Of a stretch of DNA of 8,492 nt, positions 1 to 5,963 are shown piece after piece; position 1 is the stretch's first letter; the number at the start of each line of letters is the position of its first letter. A model generated the notes under the pieces. The model had not been told where the DNA came from. It did not search any database and saw nothing but the letters and a program-made list of their open reading frames with translations. Source of the DNA: Paenibacillaceae bacterium UBA6304 (GTDB lineage Bacteria; Bacillota; Bacilli; Paenibacillales; Paenibacillaceae); NCBI GenBank assembly GCA_002439285.1, contig DJTQ01000001.1, forward strand, positions 1 through 8,492, read 5' to 3'. The translations under genes and the position numbers were made by a program.

Positions 1-77
1 CCAGTTAATCTTCATAGAGCGGCCTGTGAGCCCAGGGAGGAGAGCGACATGGTGAAAGCAAGGTTGGTCAAGGAGAA

Positions 78-123
78 AGGGGCTGTCCTTCAGCCAACTA
101 CGATGACTTTTGGGACAGCCCCT
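78..123 (-). terminator. Strong hairpin, probable terminator of the methyltransferase/MBL operon
   Basis: An 11-base perfect inverted repeat, AGGGGCTGTCC (78-88) and its complement (113-123), encloses a 24-base loop. Read on the minus strand it lies about 50 bases after the stop of the MBL-fold gene and is followed by TTTCTCCTT (78 down to 70), a modest T-rich tail. That fits a rho-independent terminator for the minus-strand operon, although the loop is long for one. A weaker hairpin (135-152, GCCCT/AGGGC) lies between it and the gene, and the stop codon is overlapped by the palindrome AAGCGCGCTT (164-173). The arm sequence also resembles insertion-sequence ends, so a relic of a mobile element is an alternative. 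Confidence 0.5.
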
Positions 124-171
124 GAAGATGGGGGGCCCTCTACAAACAGGGCGCTATTTTATTAAGCGCGC

Positions 172-1170
172 TTATCCTACCCGACCGGCACCCCGAAACA
201 TAATACTTCCTTCCGGGTCGGCAATTTCAACCGCCCGCCCCCGGCGGACCAATTCGACCAAATGAGCCAGCGTCTCGGACATGGCGAACCGCATCTGGTG
301 AATGCCGAGATCAAGGCCGAAGAGGGCGGTGCATACGTCAAAGCCGGTTTGATCCCGCTCCGTCAGCAGTGATCCGATTCGGTCCAGCCGCTCCTCATGA
401 TGCGCTAATAACGCCTGCGTCCGCTCCGCGAAATGCGTGAACGGATTCCGGTGCCCGGGAAACGCCTTAACAACTTCATAGGTCCCCAGCTTAGCGAGCG
501 ATTCCATGAACGACTGCAGGGGTTGCGGGTCACTGCCCGGCAACAGGCTAATATTAGGGGAGATCTGCGGCAATACCGCATCCCCGCACAGCATAAGACA
601 CCGCTCCGGATCGTAAAACGACAGGTGCCCCGGAGCATGACCGGCGCTCTCGACCGCGATCCAGTCTCGGCCGCCCATCACCAAGGCATCGCCTTCCTCC
701 CAATAAGTGACTTCCGGGGAAGGTGTAACCTGCGCAAGAAAGCTCTCCATATGGGCCGGCAGTTGTCCATACCACGACTGCGGCATCCCGTGCTTACGAT
801 AGAGCTGCAGCAACGCATCGTTCATTGCGCTGCCTTCCCCCCACATCCGCTCCGTCTCCTCATGCGCCCTTCGGGACATGAATACCTCGGCTCCGGTCAA
901 CAACTGTAAATATCCGGCCATCCCGTAATGATCGGGGTGATGGTGGGTGACCACAATCGAGACGATATCGCGGGGAGAAATATCCAATTCACTCAAAGCT
1001 GTTCTCCATTCCGACTCGGTCAAATTGGACCTTGGGCCGGGATCCACGATCGTTACCCCTTCTTCGCCCCGGAGGATATAGCTGTTCACCCAGCGCAGCG
1101 GCGGAGCCATGGAAATCCTGACACGGGCTAATTCTTCCTGCTCGAACACTTCAATTTCAGTCCTGCTCAT
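172..1170 (-). CDS. MBL-fold metallohydrolase (LACTB2/glyoxalase II-like)
   Basis: This 332-residue protein is a metallo-beta-lactamase-fold hydrolase, probably cytoplasmic since no signal peptide is visible. The metal site is complete: the HxHxDH motif reads THHHPDH (His76, His78, Asp80, His81), followed by His178 in SAGHAPGH, Asp197 in CGDAVLP and His240 in FPGHRNP. These are the usual ligands of a two-metal (normally zinc) centre. The C-terminal 90 or so residues form a helical, basic extension like the winged-helix tail of LACTB2-type members. The family includes thioesterases, hydroxyacylglutathione hydrolases and nucleases; the substrate cannot be told from sequence. The ATG (1168-1170) shares bases with the TGA of the upstream methyltransferase and has a GGAG only three bases away, which points to translational coupling. 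No defect was seen. Confidence 0.9.
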   Translation of the reverse strand: MSRTEIEVFEQEELARVRISMAPPLRWVNSYILRGEEGVTIVDPGPRSNLTESEWRTALSELDISPRDIVSIVVTHHHPDHYGMAGYLQLLTGAEVFMSRRAHEETERMWGEGSAMNDALLQLYRKHGMPQSWYGQLPAHMESFLAQVTPSPEVTYWEEGDALVMGGRDWIAVESAGHAPGHLSFYDPERCLMLCGDAVLPQISPNISLLPGSDPQPLQSFMESLAKLGTYEVVKAFPGHRNPFTHFAERTQALLAHHEERLDRIGSLLTERDQTGFDVCTALFGLDLGIHQMRFAMSETLAHLVELVRRGRAVEIADPEGSIMFRGAGRVG

Positions 1171-1922
1171 TCGCTCCGCCGCCCAACCATAATCATCCGG
1201 GGAGATTGGATGGGATCATAGGATTCCTCATCATAGCTCCCATGAATGTAATCCAGAACCAAACCCGCCTGAGAAAGCATCGAGGCAAAGGACTCGCTCT
1301 TATACAGCTTGATCCGTTCCAGGTACTCTCTTGGTTCTTTATGTAAGTTTGACCCTTGTTCCCGGGTATCCTTAATCGAAATTTTTTTCTTCACATAACC
1401 GTCTTCAATAACGCGAGTCTCCGAAATAAGTTGACCTTCATCTACCCGCTGCGAGGCGGGAACCAAATGAGCTGCCGTATATTCCGGGTTAAGAAAATCG
1501 ATGATGAACCGCCCTTGCGGCTTAAGTATCCGATAGATTTCTTTCAGAACTTTAAGGTGCTCCTCATCCTTCTCAAAATAACCGAAAGAACTGAACAGGT
1601 TCACCACCGCGTCAAATCCACCCGCAAGCGGCAGATTCCGCATATCCGCCCGCAGCCAGGTTACCTTTCCCTCCGGATCGTTCTTGCGCGCTTCCCTGAG
1701 CAGGACTTCGGACAAATCTACGCCGGTCACTTCATATCCCGCTTCATTCAAAGCCATGGAATGTCGGCCCATTCCGCAGCATAAGTCCAATACTTTCGCT
1801 CCTGCCGGCAAATTTATCCAGTCCATCATCTTATGTACTTCCCGCTTCGCACCCTGCACATCACGGTGCTTATAGACGAGCAAATAATCTTCGCCGAAAC
1901 TCTCCTCAAACCATTCAGCCAT
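1167..1922 (-). CDS. Class I SAM-dependent methyltransferase
   Basis: This 251-residue soluble protein has a Rossmann-type methyltransferase core. Motif I is VLDLCCGMGRH (residues 44-54), the acidic residue that binds the SAM ribose is Asp69 in VTGVDLS, and motif II lies around RADMRNLP (91-98). A further conserved stretch, FDAVVNLFSSFGYF, lies at 103-116, followed by the typical IYRILKPQGRFIIDF at 129-143. The C-terminal part (about 145-250) is the usual substrate-side beta region and says nothing about the substrate. The start is well supported by GGGAGGAG (1929-1936) six bases upstream. It is the first gene of a two-gene operon with the MBL-fold hydrolase, overlapping it by ATGA. The acceptor is unknown; a small molecule is more likely than nucleic acid, from general similarity to this class. 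Confidence 0.88.
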   Translation of the reverse strand: MAEWFEESFGEDYLLVYKHRDVQGAKREVHKMMDWINLPAGAKVLDLCCGMGRHSMALNEAGYEVTGVDLSEVLLREARKNDPEGKVTWLRADMRNLPLAGGFDAVVNLFSSFGYFEKDEEHLKVLKEIYRILKPQGRFIIDFLNPEYTAAHLVPASQRVDEGQLISETRVIEDGYVKKKISIKDTREQGSNLHKEPREYLERIKLYKSESFASMLSQAGLVLDYIHGSYDEESYDPIQSPRMIMVGRRSE

Positions 1923-1976
1923 TCTGGTCTCCTCCCGACTCGTACGCTTTCCTCTGTCTATCTTTTCATAGCCTTA

Positions 1977-2005
1977 ATTGTACCTCCTGAACCACGCTGA
2001 AACAA
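1977..2005 (-). promoter_or_regulatory. Sigma-A promoter of the methyltransferase/MBL operon
   Basis: On the minus strand a -35 box TTGTTT (2000-2005) and a -10 box TACAAT (1977-1982, five of six consensus bases) are separated by exactly 17 bases. The predicted transcript starts near 1970, giving a leader of about 48 bases that contains the ribosome binding site of the methyltransferase. The promoter lies between that gene and the terminator of the foldase gene, so the two minus-strand units appear to be transcribed separately. Confidence 0.6.
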
Positions 2006-2025
2006 TTGAAAACATAATTACCCGT

Positions 2026-2057
2026 ATATAAAACATAAAGGGAGCCAAATGGCTCCC
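2026..2057 (-). terminator. Rho-independent terminator of the foldase gene
   Basis: GGGAGCC (2040-2046) and GGCTCCC (2051-2057) form a seven-pair stem with a four-base loop. On the minus strand the stem is followed by TTTATGTTTTATATA, a good T-rich tail. It is 27 bases after the foldase stop codon. A second hairpin, ATTCTGC/GCAGAAT (2061-2067 with 2078-2084), sits directly before it and touches the stop codon, so the message ends in two tandem stems. Confidence 0.8.
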
Positions 2058-2060
2058 CTT

Positions 2061-2084
2061 ATTCTGCAGTTCCGATAGCAGAAT
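2061..2084 (-). repeat. Hairpin at the foldase stop codon
   Basis: Seven-base perfect arms, ATTCTGC (2061-2067) and GCAGAAT (2078-2084), surround a ten-base loop. The last base pair includes the final base of the TAA stop of the foldase gene. It precedes the main terminator on the same strand and probably helps shield the 3' end of the message. It has no T tail of its own. Confidence 0.5.
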
Positions 2085-3268
2085 TATTTTGCTGTATTTG
2101 TGTCCGTTGACGTTTCATCCGCTTTATCGGTCAACGTGTTTGTGATTGTAGCCTTGCTCCGGATATCCTCGATCCAGGTTCCCGACAACTGGCCAACCTG
2201 CTGCGAGACGAGCCCCTTGCGGATCTCTTCCTTCTTCTCCTCCAGCGTTGCCGTATGAGCTTCTTTACGGTCCGTCACCTTGATGACCTGATAACCGCCT
2301 TCCGTTTTCACGGCGCCGCTGACTTCATCTTTAGCCAGTTTGAAGGCTGCGTTCTCTACCGCTTCTTCCATCTGTCCGCGGGCAAAGAAGTCGGTATCTC
2401 CGCCGTTAGCTTTCGTAGCTTCATCCAGCGATTTGCTCTTCGCCAGCTCGGCAAAGTCCTTGCCTTCCTTCAGCTCTTTAATGATTTCGTTCGCTTCCGC
2501 TTCCGTCTTTACAAGAATTACGGACGCCCGTACTTGCTCCGGCGTATCGAAAGACGCTTTATTGTCTTCAAAAGTTTGCTTGATCTGCTCGTCGGTGACT
2601 TTTACCTGCGGTTCTAGAATTTTGGTCAGGAGCGCGTTCATTTGGATATTCTCACGCAATTGCTCCAGAGTCATCCCGTTGGCCACCAGCGCTTGATCCA
2701 AATTCTCCTTGGAACCGAAGTTTTCTACATAGGTATCGATTTCCTTATCGACATCGGCTTCGGTTACTTCATAATTATTCTTCTTCGCTTCCTGGTGGAT
2801 CAGCGACTTAGTAATCAGTGTATCCAAAGCCTGCTCATCGGCACCGCCCTGGGACAATTCGTTATAAAGCTCGTCCTTCGTAATTTCCGTGCCGTTTACC
2901 GTAGCGACGGCCTCCACTTTCTTTCCGGAAATCAGAGGTATGACCACGGCAATGATCAGCAAAACCGCAAGCACGGCCGATACGATCGGCCATACGATAT
3001 TCCCTTTACCGCCGGGGCTATGAGCGGCACCCTGAGTTTCGGAATGGTCTTCCGATAACAGGGCCATCGCTTCTCCCTCGTGAACCTGAGGAATCAAATT
3101 TTCATTCTCTTCTACTCTGTCGCTAGTAGTATCCACCACTGGATCGACTGTATCTGTATTTCCAACCGGGGCCTGTCCTTCTTCAGTCGTGTCGTTGGAG
3201 GTTTCAGGCTGATCCTCCGGTCCCTGTGTTGATGCTAAATCCTTATTTTCTTTCTCTTTCTCATCCAT
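2084..3268 (-). CDS. Membrane-anchored PrsA/SurA-like foldase with a PPIC-type domain
   Basis: This 394-residue protein has four parts. Residues 1-90 are hydrophilic, strongly acidic and rich in Glu, Asp, Thr and Pro, so probably disordered. Residues 91-114 form one membrane helix, followed by GKK. Residues 120-235 are a SurA_N-like helical chaperone region beginning VATVNGTEITKDEL, the usual opening of PrsA/SurA proteins. Residues 243-336 are a parvulin (PPIC) domain. The C-terminus is again polar and Thr-rich. There is no lipobox, so unlike classic PrsA it should be anchored by the helix with the chaperone part outside. Its job is probably folding of exported proteins. Two histidines typical of active parvulins are replaced: RASVILV instead of the usual ASHILV, and GYQVIKV instead of GYHIIKV, so isomerase activity is doubtful. 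The ribosome binding site AAGGGAG (3280-3286) is 11 bases from the ATG. Confidence 0.88.
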   Translation of the reverse strand: MDEKEKENKDLASTQGPEDQPETSNDTTEEGQAPVGNTDTVDPVVDTTSDRVEENENLIPQVHEGEAMALLSEDHSETQGAAHSPGGKGNIVWPIVSAVLAVLLIIAVVIPLISGKKVEAVATVNGTEITKDELYNELSQGGADEQALDTLITKSLIHQEAKKNNYEVTEADVDKEIDTYVENFGSKENLDQALVANGMTLEQLRENIQMNALLTKILEPQVKVTDEQIKQTFEDNKASFDTPEQVRASVILVKTEAEANEIIKELKEGKDFAELAKSKSLDEATKANGGDTDFFARGQMEEAVENAAFKLAKDEVSGAVKTEGGYQVIKVTDRKEAHTATLEEKKEEIRKGLVSQQVGQLSGTWIEDIRSKATITNTLTDKADETSTDTNTAK

Positions 3269-3482
3269 TGATCAATTGACTCCCTTCATTATATAACGGC
3301 TTGCTCTTCTCTTATGACTTTAACAGAATTATGCCCTTCTTACCTTAAGGAAATATAAAAAAACCGGAACTATTTTTAAGTTAATTTTAATCTCTTAGGC
3401 AAAACCCAAATCCGTCATTCGTGTTATGCGGGGAAAAGGTGTAAAATAAAGGGGAGAATATGTTCGGGAGGAACTGACAACC
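3269..3482. other. Divergent intergenic region between foldase and dipeptidase
   Basis: These 214 AT-rich bases must hold the promoters of both flanking genes, which point away from each other, but no box pair is convincing. On the minus strand TTGCCT (3397-3402) with TAAAAA (3373-3378) 18 bases away is a weak candidate for the foldase. On the plus strand TAAAAT (3442-3447) could be a -10 box for the dipeptidase but has no good -35. No terminator, RNA gene or riboswitch fold was recognised; an eight-base palindrome, CCTTAAGG (3343-3350), is the only notable symmetry. Confidence 0.4.
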
Positions 3483-4838
3483 ATGGATTATCAAGCCTAT
3501 TTTCAAAGCAAAAAAGATACGCACTTAAAAGAACTCGGGGAACTGCTCTCCATTCCGAGTATTTCCGCTCTGTCGGAGCATAAAGCCGATGTATTGAAGG
3601 CGGCTGAATGGGTCGCCGATTCCCTGCGGCGTGCCGGTATGGACAACGTGGAGGTGCATCCGACAGCCGGACATCCTGTTGTGACTGCCGAGCACCTGCA
3701 TGCTCCCGGTAAACCGACCGTCCTTGTATACGGCCACTATGACGTTCAGCCGGTCGATCCGCTGAATCTGTGGGACACGCCTCCTTTCGAGCCGTCCATC
3801 CGCGACAACAAGTTGTATGCACGGGGTGCAACCGACGATAAAGGTCAAATGTTCCTGCATGTCAAAGCCGTTGAAGCTATTTTAGCCCAGGAAAAAGAGT
3901 TGCCCGTAAATATCAAGTTCTGCATCGAAGGCGAGGAAGAGGTAACCAGCCCGAATCTCCCATCCTTCCTGGAATCCCATCAGGATCAGTTGGCAGCCGA
4001 CGTCATCCTAATCTCGGATACATCGCTTATGGCACCGGGTAAACCGGCCATCTGCATCGGACTTCGCGGACTTTGTGCACTTGAGGTATCCGTAAATACC
4101 GCCAATACCGATTTGCACTCAGGCACCTTCGGAGGAGGCGTGCCAAACGCTCTGCATGCACTCGTTGCGCTGCTTGCCAGCCTGCATGATGAACATGGAC
4201 GCGTTGCAGTAGAGGGATTCTACAAGGGTGTTCACGAACTGACGCCGGAAATCCGCGAAGAATTCGCTAAACAGCAGTTTGACGAGGAACAACTCAAACA
4301 AACGCTGACCTTAAGCGAGCTCTACGGGGAAGAGGGCTATACCTTCGTTGAAAGAACCGGAGCGCGCCCGACCCTTGAGTTAAACGGCATCTACGGCGGC
4401 TTCCAAGGGGAAGGCACCAAAACGGTCCTGCCGAAAGAAGCGCATGCCAAAATCACCTGCCGTCTCGTCGGCGACCAAGATCCGCAGGACATCATCGACA
4501 AAATCGAGAAGCATCTGCATGAGAATCTGCAGAAAGGTGCAACTCTTCAAGTGAAGGCCACGGAGAAAGCCCGCGCATTCACGTGCGAACCTTCCGATCC
4601 GATGCTGCAAAAAGCGGCTGATGCCTATGGAAAGGTCTATGGAACCCGCGCGCTGTTTACCAAAGACGGCGGCTCCATTCCGATCGTGGAAACTTTGTCC
4701 CGCGTATTGGAGGCTCCAGCCGTTATGATGGGCTTCGGCCTGCCGGACGAAAATCTGCACGCCCCGAACGAACATTTCAATCTCGAAAACTTCGATAAGG
4801 GCCTGCTGACCATCGTGGAATATCTGAAATCGCTGTAA
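3483..4838 (+). CDS. M20 family dipeptidase
   Basis: This 451-residue cytoplasmic metallopeptidase is of the M20 family, closest in motifs to the carnosinase/CNDP2-like dipeptidases. The di-metal site is intact: His85 in YGHYDVQP, bridging Asp118 in GATDDKG, the catalytic glutamate and its neighbour in EGEEE (residues 149-153), Asp179 in ISDTS, and the late His426 in ENLHAPNE. The dimerisation (lid) domain occupies roughly 195-370 and starts with LEVSVNTANTDLHSG, where His212 is the residue that usually reaches the partner's active site. Length and motif order are normal. It should release amino acids from dipeptides; the exact substrate cannot be read from sequence. The start is supported by GGGAGGA (3466-3472) ten bases upstream. 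It appears to be a single-gene transcript closed by a strong terminator. Confidence 0.92.
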   Translation: MDYQAYFQSKKDTHLKELGELLSIPSISALSEHKADVLKAAEWVADSLRRAGMDNVEVHPTAGHPVVTAEHLHAPGKPTVLVYGHYDVQPVDPLNLWDTPPFEPSIRDNKLYARGATDDKGQMFLHVKAVEAILAQEKELPVNIKFCIEGEEEVTSPNLPSFLESHQDQLAADVILISDTSLMAPGKPAICIGLRGLCALEVSVNTANTDLHSGTFGGGVPNALHALVALLASLHDEHGRVAVEGFYKGVHELTPEIREEFAKQQFDEEQLKQTLTLSELYGEEGYTFVERTGARPTLELNGIYGGFQGEGTKTVLPKEAHAKITCRLVGDQDPQDIIDKIEKHLHENLQKGATLQVKATEKARAFTCEPSDPMLQKAADAYGKVYGTRALFTKDGGSIPIVETLSRVLEAPAVMMGFGLPDENLHAPNEHFNLENFDKGLLTIVEYLKSL

Positions 4839-4844
4839 GCCGCC

Positions 4845-4894
4845 AAAAAGCCGTTTCCGCGTCAGTGCATACTGACCGGGGACGGCTTTTTTTT
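4845..4894 (+). terminator. Strong nested terminator after the dipeptidase gene
   Basis: Six bases after the stop, an outer stem AAAAAGCCGT pairs with ACGGCTTTTT, continues through TTCCG with CGGGG, and is capped by an inner perfect hairpin GTCAGT-GCAT-ACTGAC (4861-4876). A run of eight T follows the outer GC-rich part. The stem, over 20 pairs in all, is long for a terminator but of standard design. It isolates the dipeptidase from the regulator downstream. Confidence 0.9.
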
Positions 4895-4912
4895 GTTTGT
4901 GGAAATTTATTC

Positions 4913-4941
4913 TTGCCAATCTTACATTGTTCTAATAATAT
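4913..4941 (+). promoter_or_regulatory. Sigma-A promoter of the regulator/exporter unit
   Basis: TTGCCA (4913-4918) and TAATAT (4936-4941) are separated by exactly 17 bases, each with four of six consensus bases. The predicted start of transcription is near 4948, giving a leader of about 50 bases before the ATG at 4999. The -10 box lies entirely inside an 18-base imperfect palindrome, and a perfect one follows just after the predicted start point, so bound repressor would block polymerase. Confidence 0.65.
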
Positions 4942-4946
4942 ATAAC
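4929..4946 (+). promoter_or_regulatory. Putative operator 1 (imperfect palindrome over the -10 box)
   Basis: GTTCTAATAATATATAAC has symmetric ends (GTT...AAC and TA/TA pairs) and matches the downstream palindrome at 13 of 18 positions in the same register. It covers the -10 box of the promoter. Its centre is 27 bases from the centre of operator 2. It is likely a weaker binding site for the adjacent ArsR-type regulator; the assignment is inference from position and symmetry. Confidence 0.45.
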
Positions 4947-4955
4947 TAAAGATAA

Positions 4956-4973
4956 GTTCTATATTTATAGAAC
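4956..4973 (+). promoter_or_regulatory. Putative operator 2 (perfect palindrome)
   Basis: GTTCTATA-TT-TATAGAAC is a perfect inverted repeat with eight-base arms and a two-base centre. It lies about eight bases after the predicted transcription start and 25 bases before the regulator's start codon. An AT-rich palindrome of this size next to a winged-helix regulator gene is the usual form of an ArsR-type operator. It is not followed by a T run on either strand, so a terminator is unlikely. Confidence 0.55.
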
Positions 4974-4998
4974 AAAAAAAACAGAATGGAGTTATCTT

Positions 4999-5919
4999 AT
5001 GAAGCACTTCGATCTTGAGTTCGACTTTGCCCCTGTATATGAATGCGTCAACAGTATGAACGCATTTTTTTACAAACAGAACCATCAGGTTATGGAGGCG
5101 GGAAAGCTTTGGGTACGCGAGGTTCAACAACAATTCGCTCCCGTCGTCTTGCAAAGGTTACGGGAGAATATGAAGACACTGGAAGACCTAAGTCTCTTCC
5201 CATTTATTTGGCGATGTCCGGGCAATCGTTCTGTTCCGGAATTTCTGGAATGGTTCACGGCATTGTCGACGGGAGAACTGTATGAAATTGCTGCAAGCGT
5301 CGGCTCGTCCATTCCTCCGAATCTTGGCGAGTTTCGAGATCGGGCAGCGGAATTGATACGGGAATGGGATAAGCATTATTTTCATAGCGTCGATCCTGCT
5401 ATCATCGAAGGGTTAACAAAGGAAGCGGCCATTCGAAAGAAACAGGTGGTAAATGAAACGAACCTTGCCGATGCCGTAGAGCAGGCGACCGGGGGAATGA
5501 AGTTCTATCCGGGAGATCGTTTGAAGAGGATTATTCTCACTCCCCAATTCCATATACGTCCCCTTGTATCTTCCAGCATATACGACGAATTTATTTTCAC
5601 CCAATACTCTTGCGATGTGATTCCTCCTTCAGTTGGGCATCCGGCTCCTCACCTGCTAAGGATTACAAGTGCTCTATCGGATGAAACCAGATTACGCATC
5701 CTTCGCTTGTTATCGCAAAATCAAATGACATTTACGGAAATCGTTCGGGAAATCGGAATATCCAAGAGCACGATCCATTACCATCTCATTACGCTCAGAG
5801 CCGCAGGTCTCGTAATCGTTCATTACAAAAGCAGCGAATCCAAAAACGTAGAATACAGTCTTCGTTTAAAAGCACTTCATCACTTGCCTGAACAAATCGA
5901 TCTATTTCTCCAAAGCTGA
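4999..5919 (+). CDS. Transcriptional regulator, C-terminal ArsR-type winged helix with a large N-terminal domain
   Basis: This 306-residue protein has its DNA-binding domain at the C-terminus (about 215-290). ITSALSDETRLRILRLLSQ is the standard ArsR opening, and SKSTIHYHLITLRAAGLV (255-272) is the recognition helix and turn, followed by a wing ending in VEYSLR. The metal-binding ELCVCDL motif of arsenic and cadmium sensors is absent (the same place reads MTFTEIVREIG), so it is unlikely to be a classic metal sensor. The N-terminal 210 residues, rich in aromatic and helical segments, resemble the DUF5937-type region found before such helices and presumably bind an effector or mediate dimerisation. 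The start follows TGGAG (4987-4991) at seven bases. It probably represses itself and the exporter gene 44 bases downstream through the two palindromes upstream. Confidence 0.82.
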   Translation: MKHFDLEFDFAPVYECVNSMNAFFYKQNHQVMEAGKLWVREVQQQFAPVVLQRLRENMKTLEDLSLFPFIWRCPGNRSVPEFLEWFTALSTGELYEIAASVGSSIPPNLGEFRDRAAELIREWDKHYFHSVDPAIIEGLTKEAAIRKKQVVNETNLADAVEQATGGMKFYPGDRLKRIILTPQFHIRPLVSSSIYDEFIFTQYSCDVIPPSVGHPAPHLLRITSALSDETRLRILRLLSQNQMTFTEIVREIGISKSTIHYHLITLRAAGLVIVHYKSSESKNVEYSLRLKALHHLPEQIDLFLQS

Positions 5920-5963
5920 AACCAAACCCGACTTAGAGATACAGGAAAAGGAGGCGAAGCATC

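Noticed and set aside
49..165. A 38-codon plus-strand reading frame with a GGGAGGAG-like site upstream
   Set aside because: It runs straight through the inverted repeat at 78-123, has no recognisable product and no promoter in view, and could arise by chance in this GC-rich spacer.
433..909. A 158-codon open frame on the plus strand opposite the MBL gene
   Set aside because: It lies wholly antisense to a gene with complete catalytic motifs, and its translation has no coherent domain; it is a mirror frame caused by GC-rich codon use.
3288..3293. A perfect TATAAT on the minus strand upstream of the foldase gene
   Set aside because: Transcription from it would start at about 3281, inside the ribosome binding site (3280-3286), and no -35 box stands 16-18 bases upstream.
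4380..4919. A 179-codon open frame on the minus strand over the dipeptidase end and its terminator
   Set aside because: It would cross the terminator hairpin and is antisense to conserved M20 motifs, so it is not a real gene.
5676..5870. A metal-sensing role for the ArsR-type regulator
   Set aside because: The cysteine motif of metal sensors is absent from the recognition region, and the neighbour is an MFS drug-type exporter, not a metal pump.
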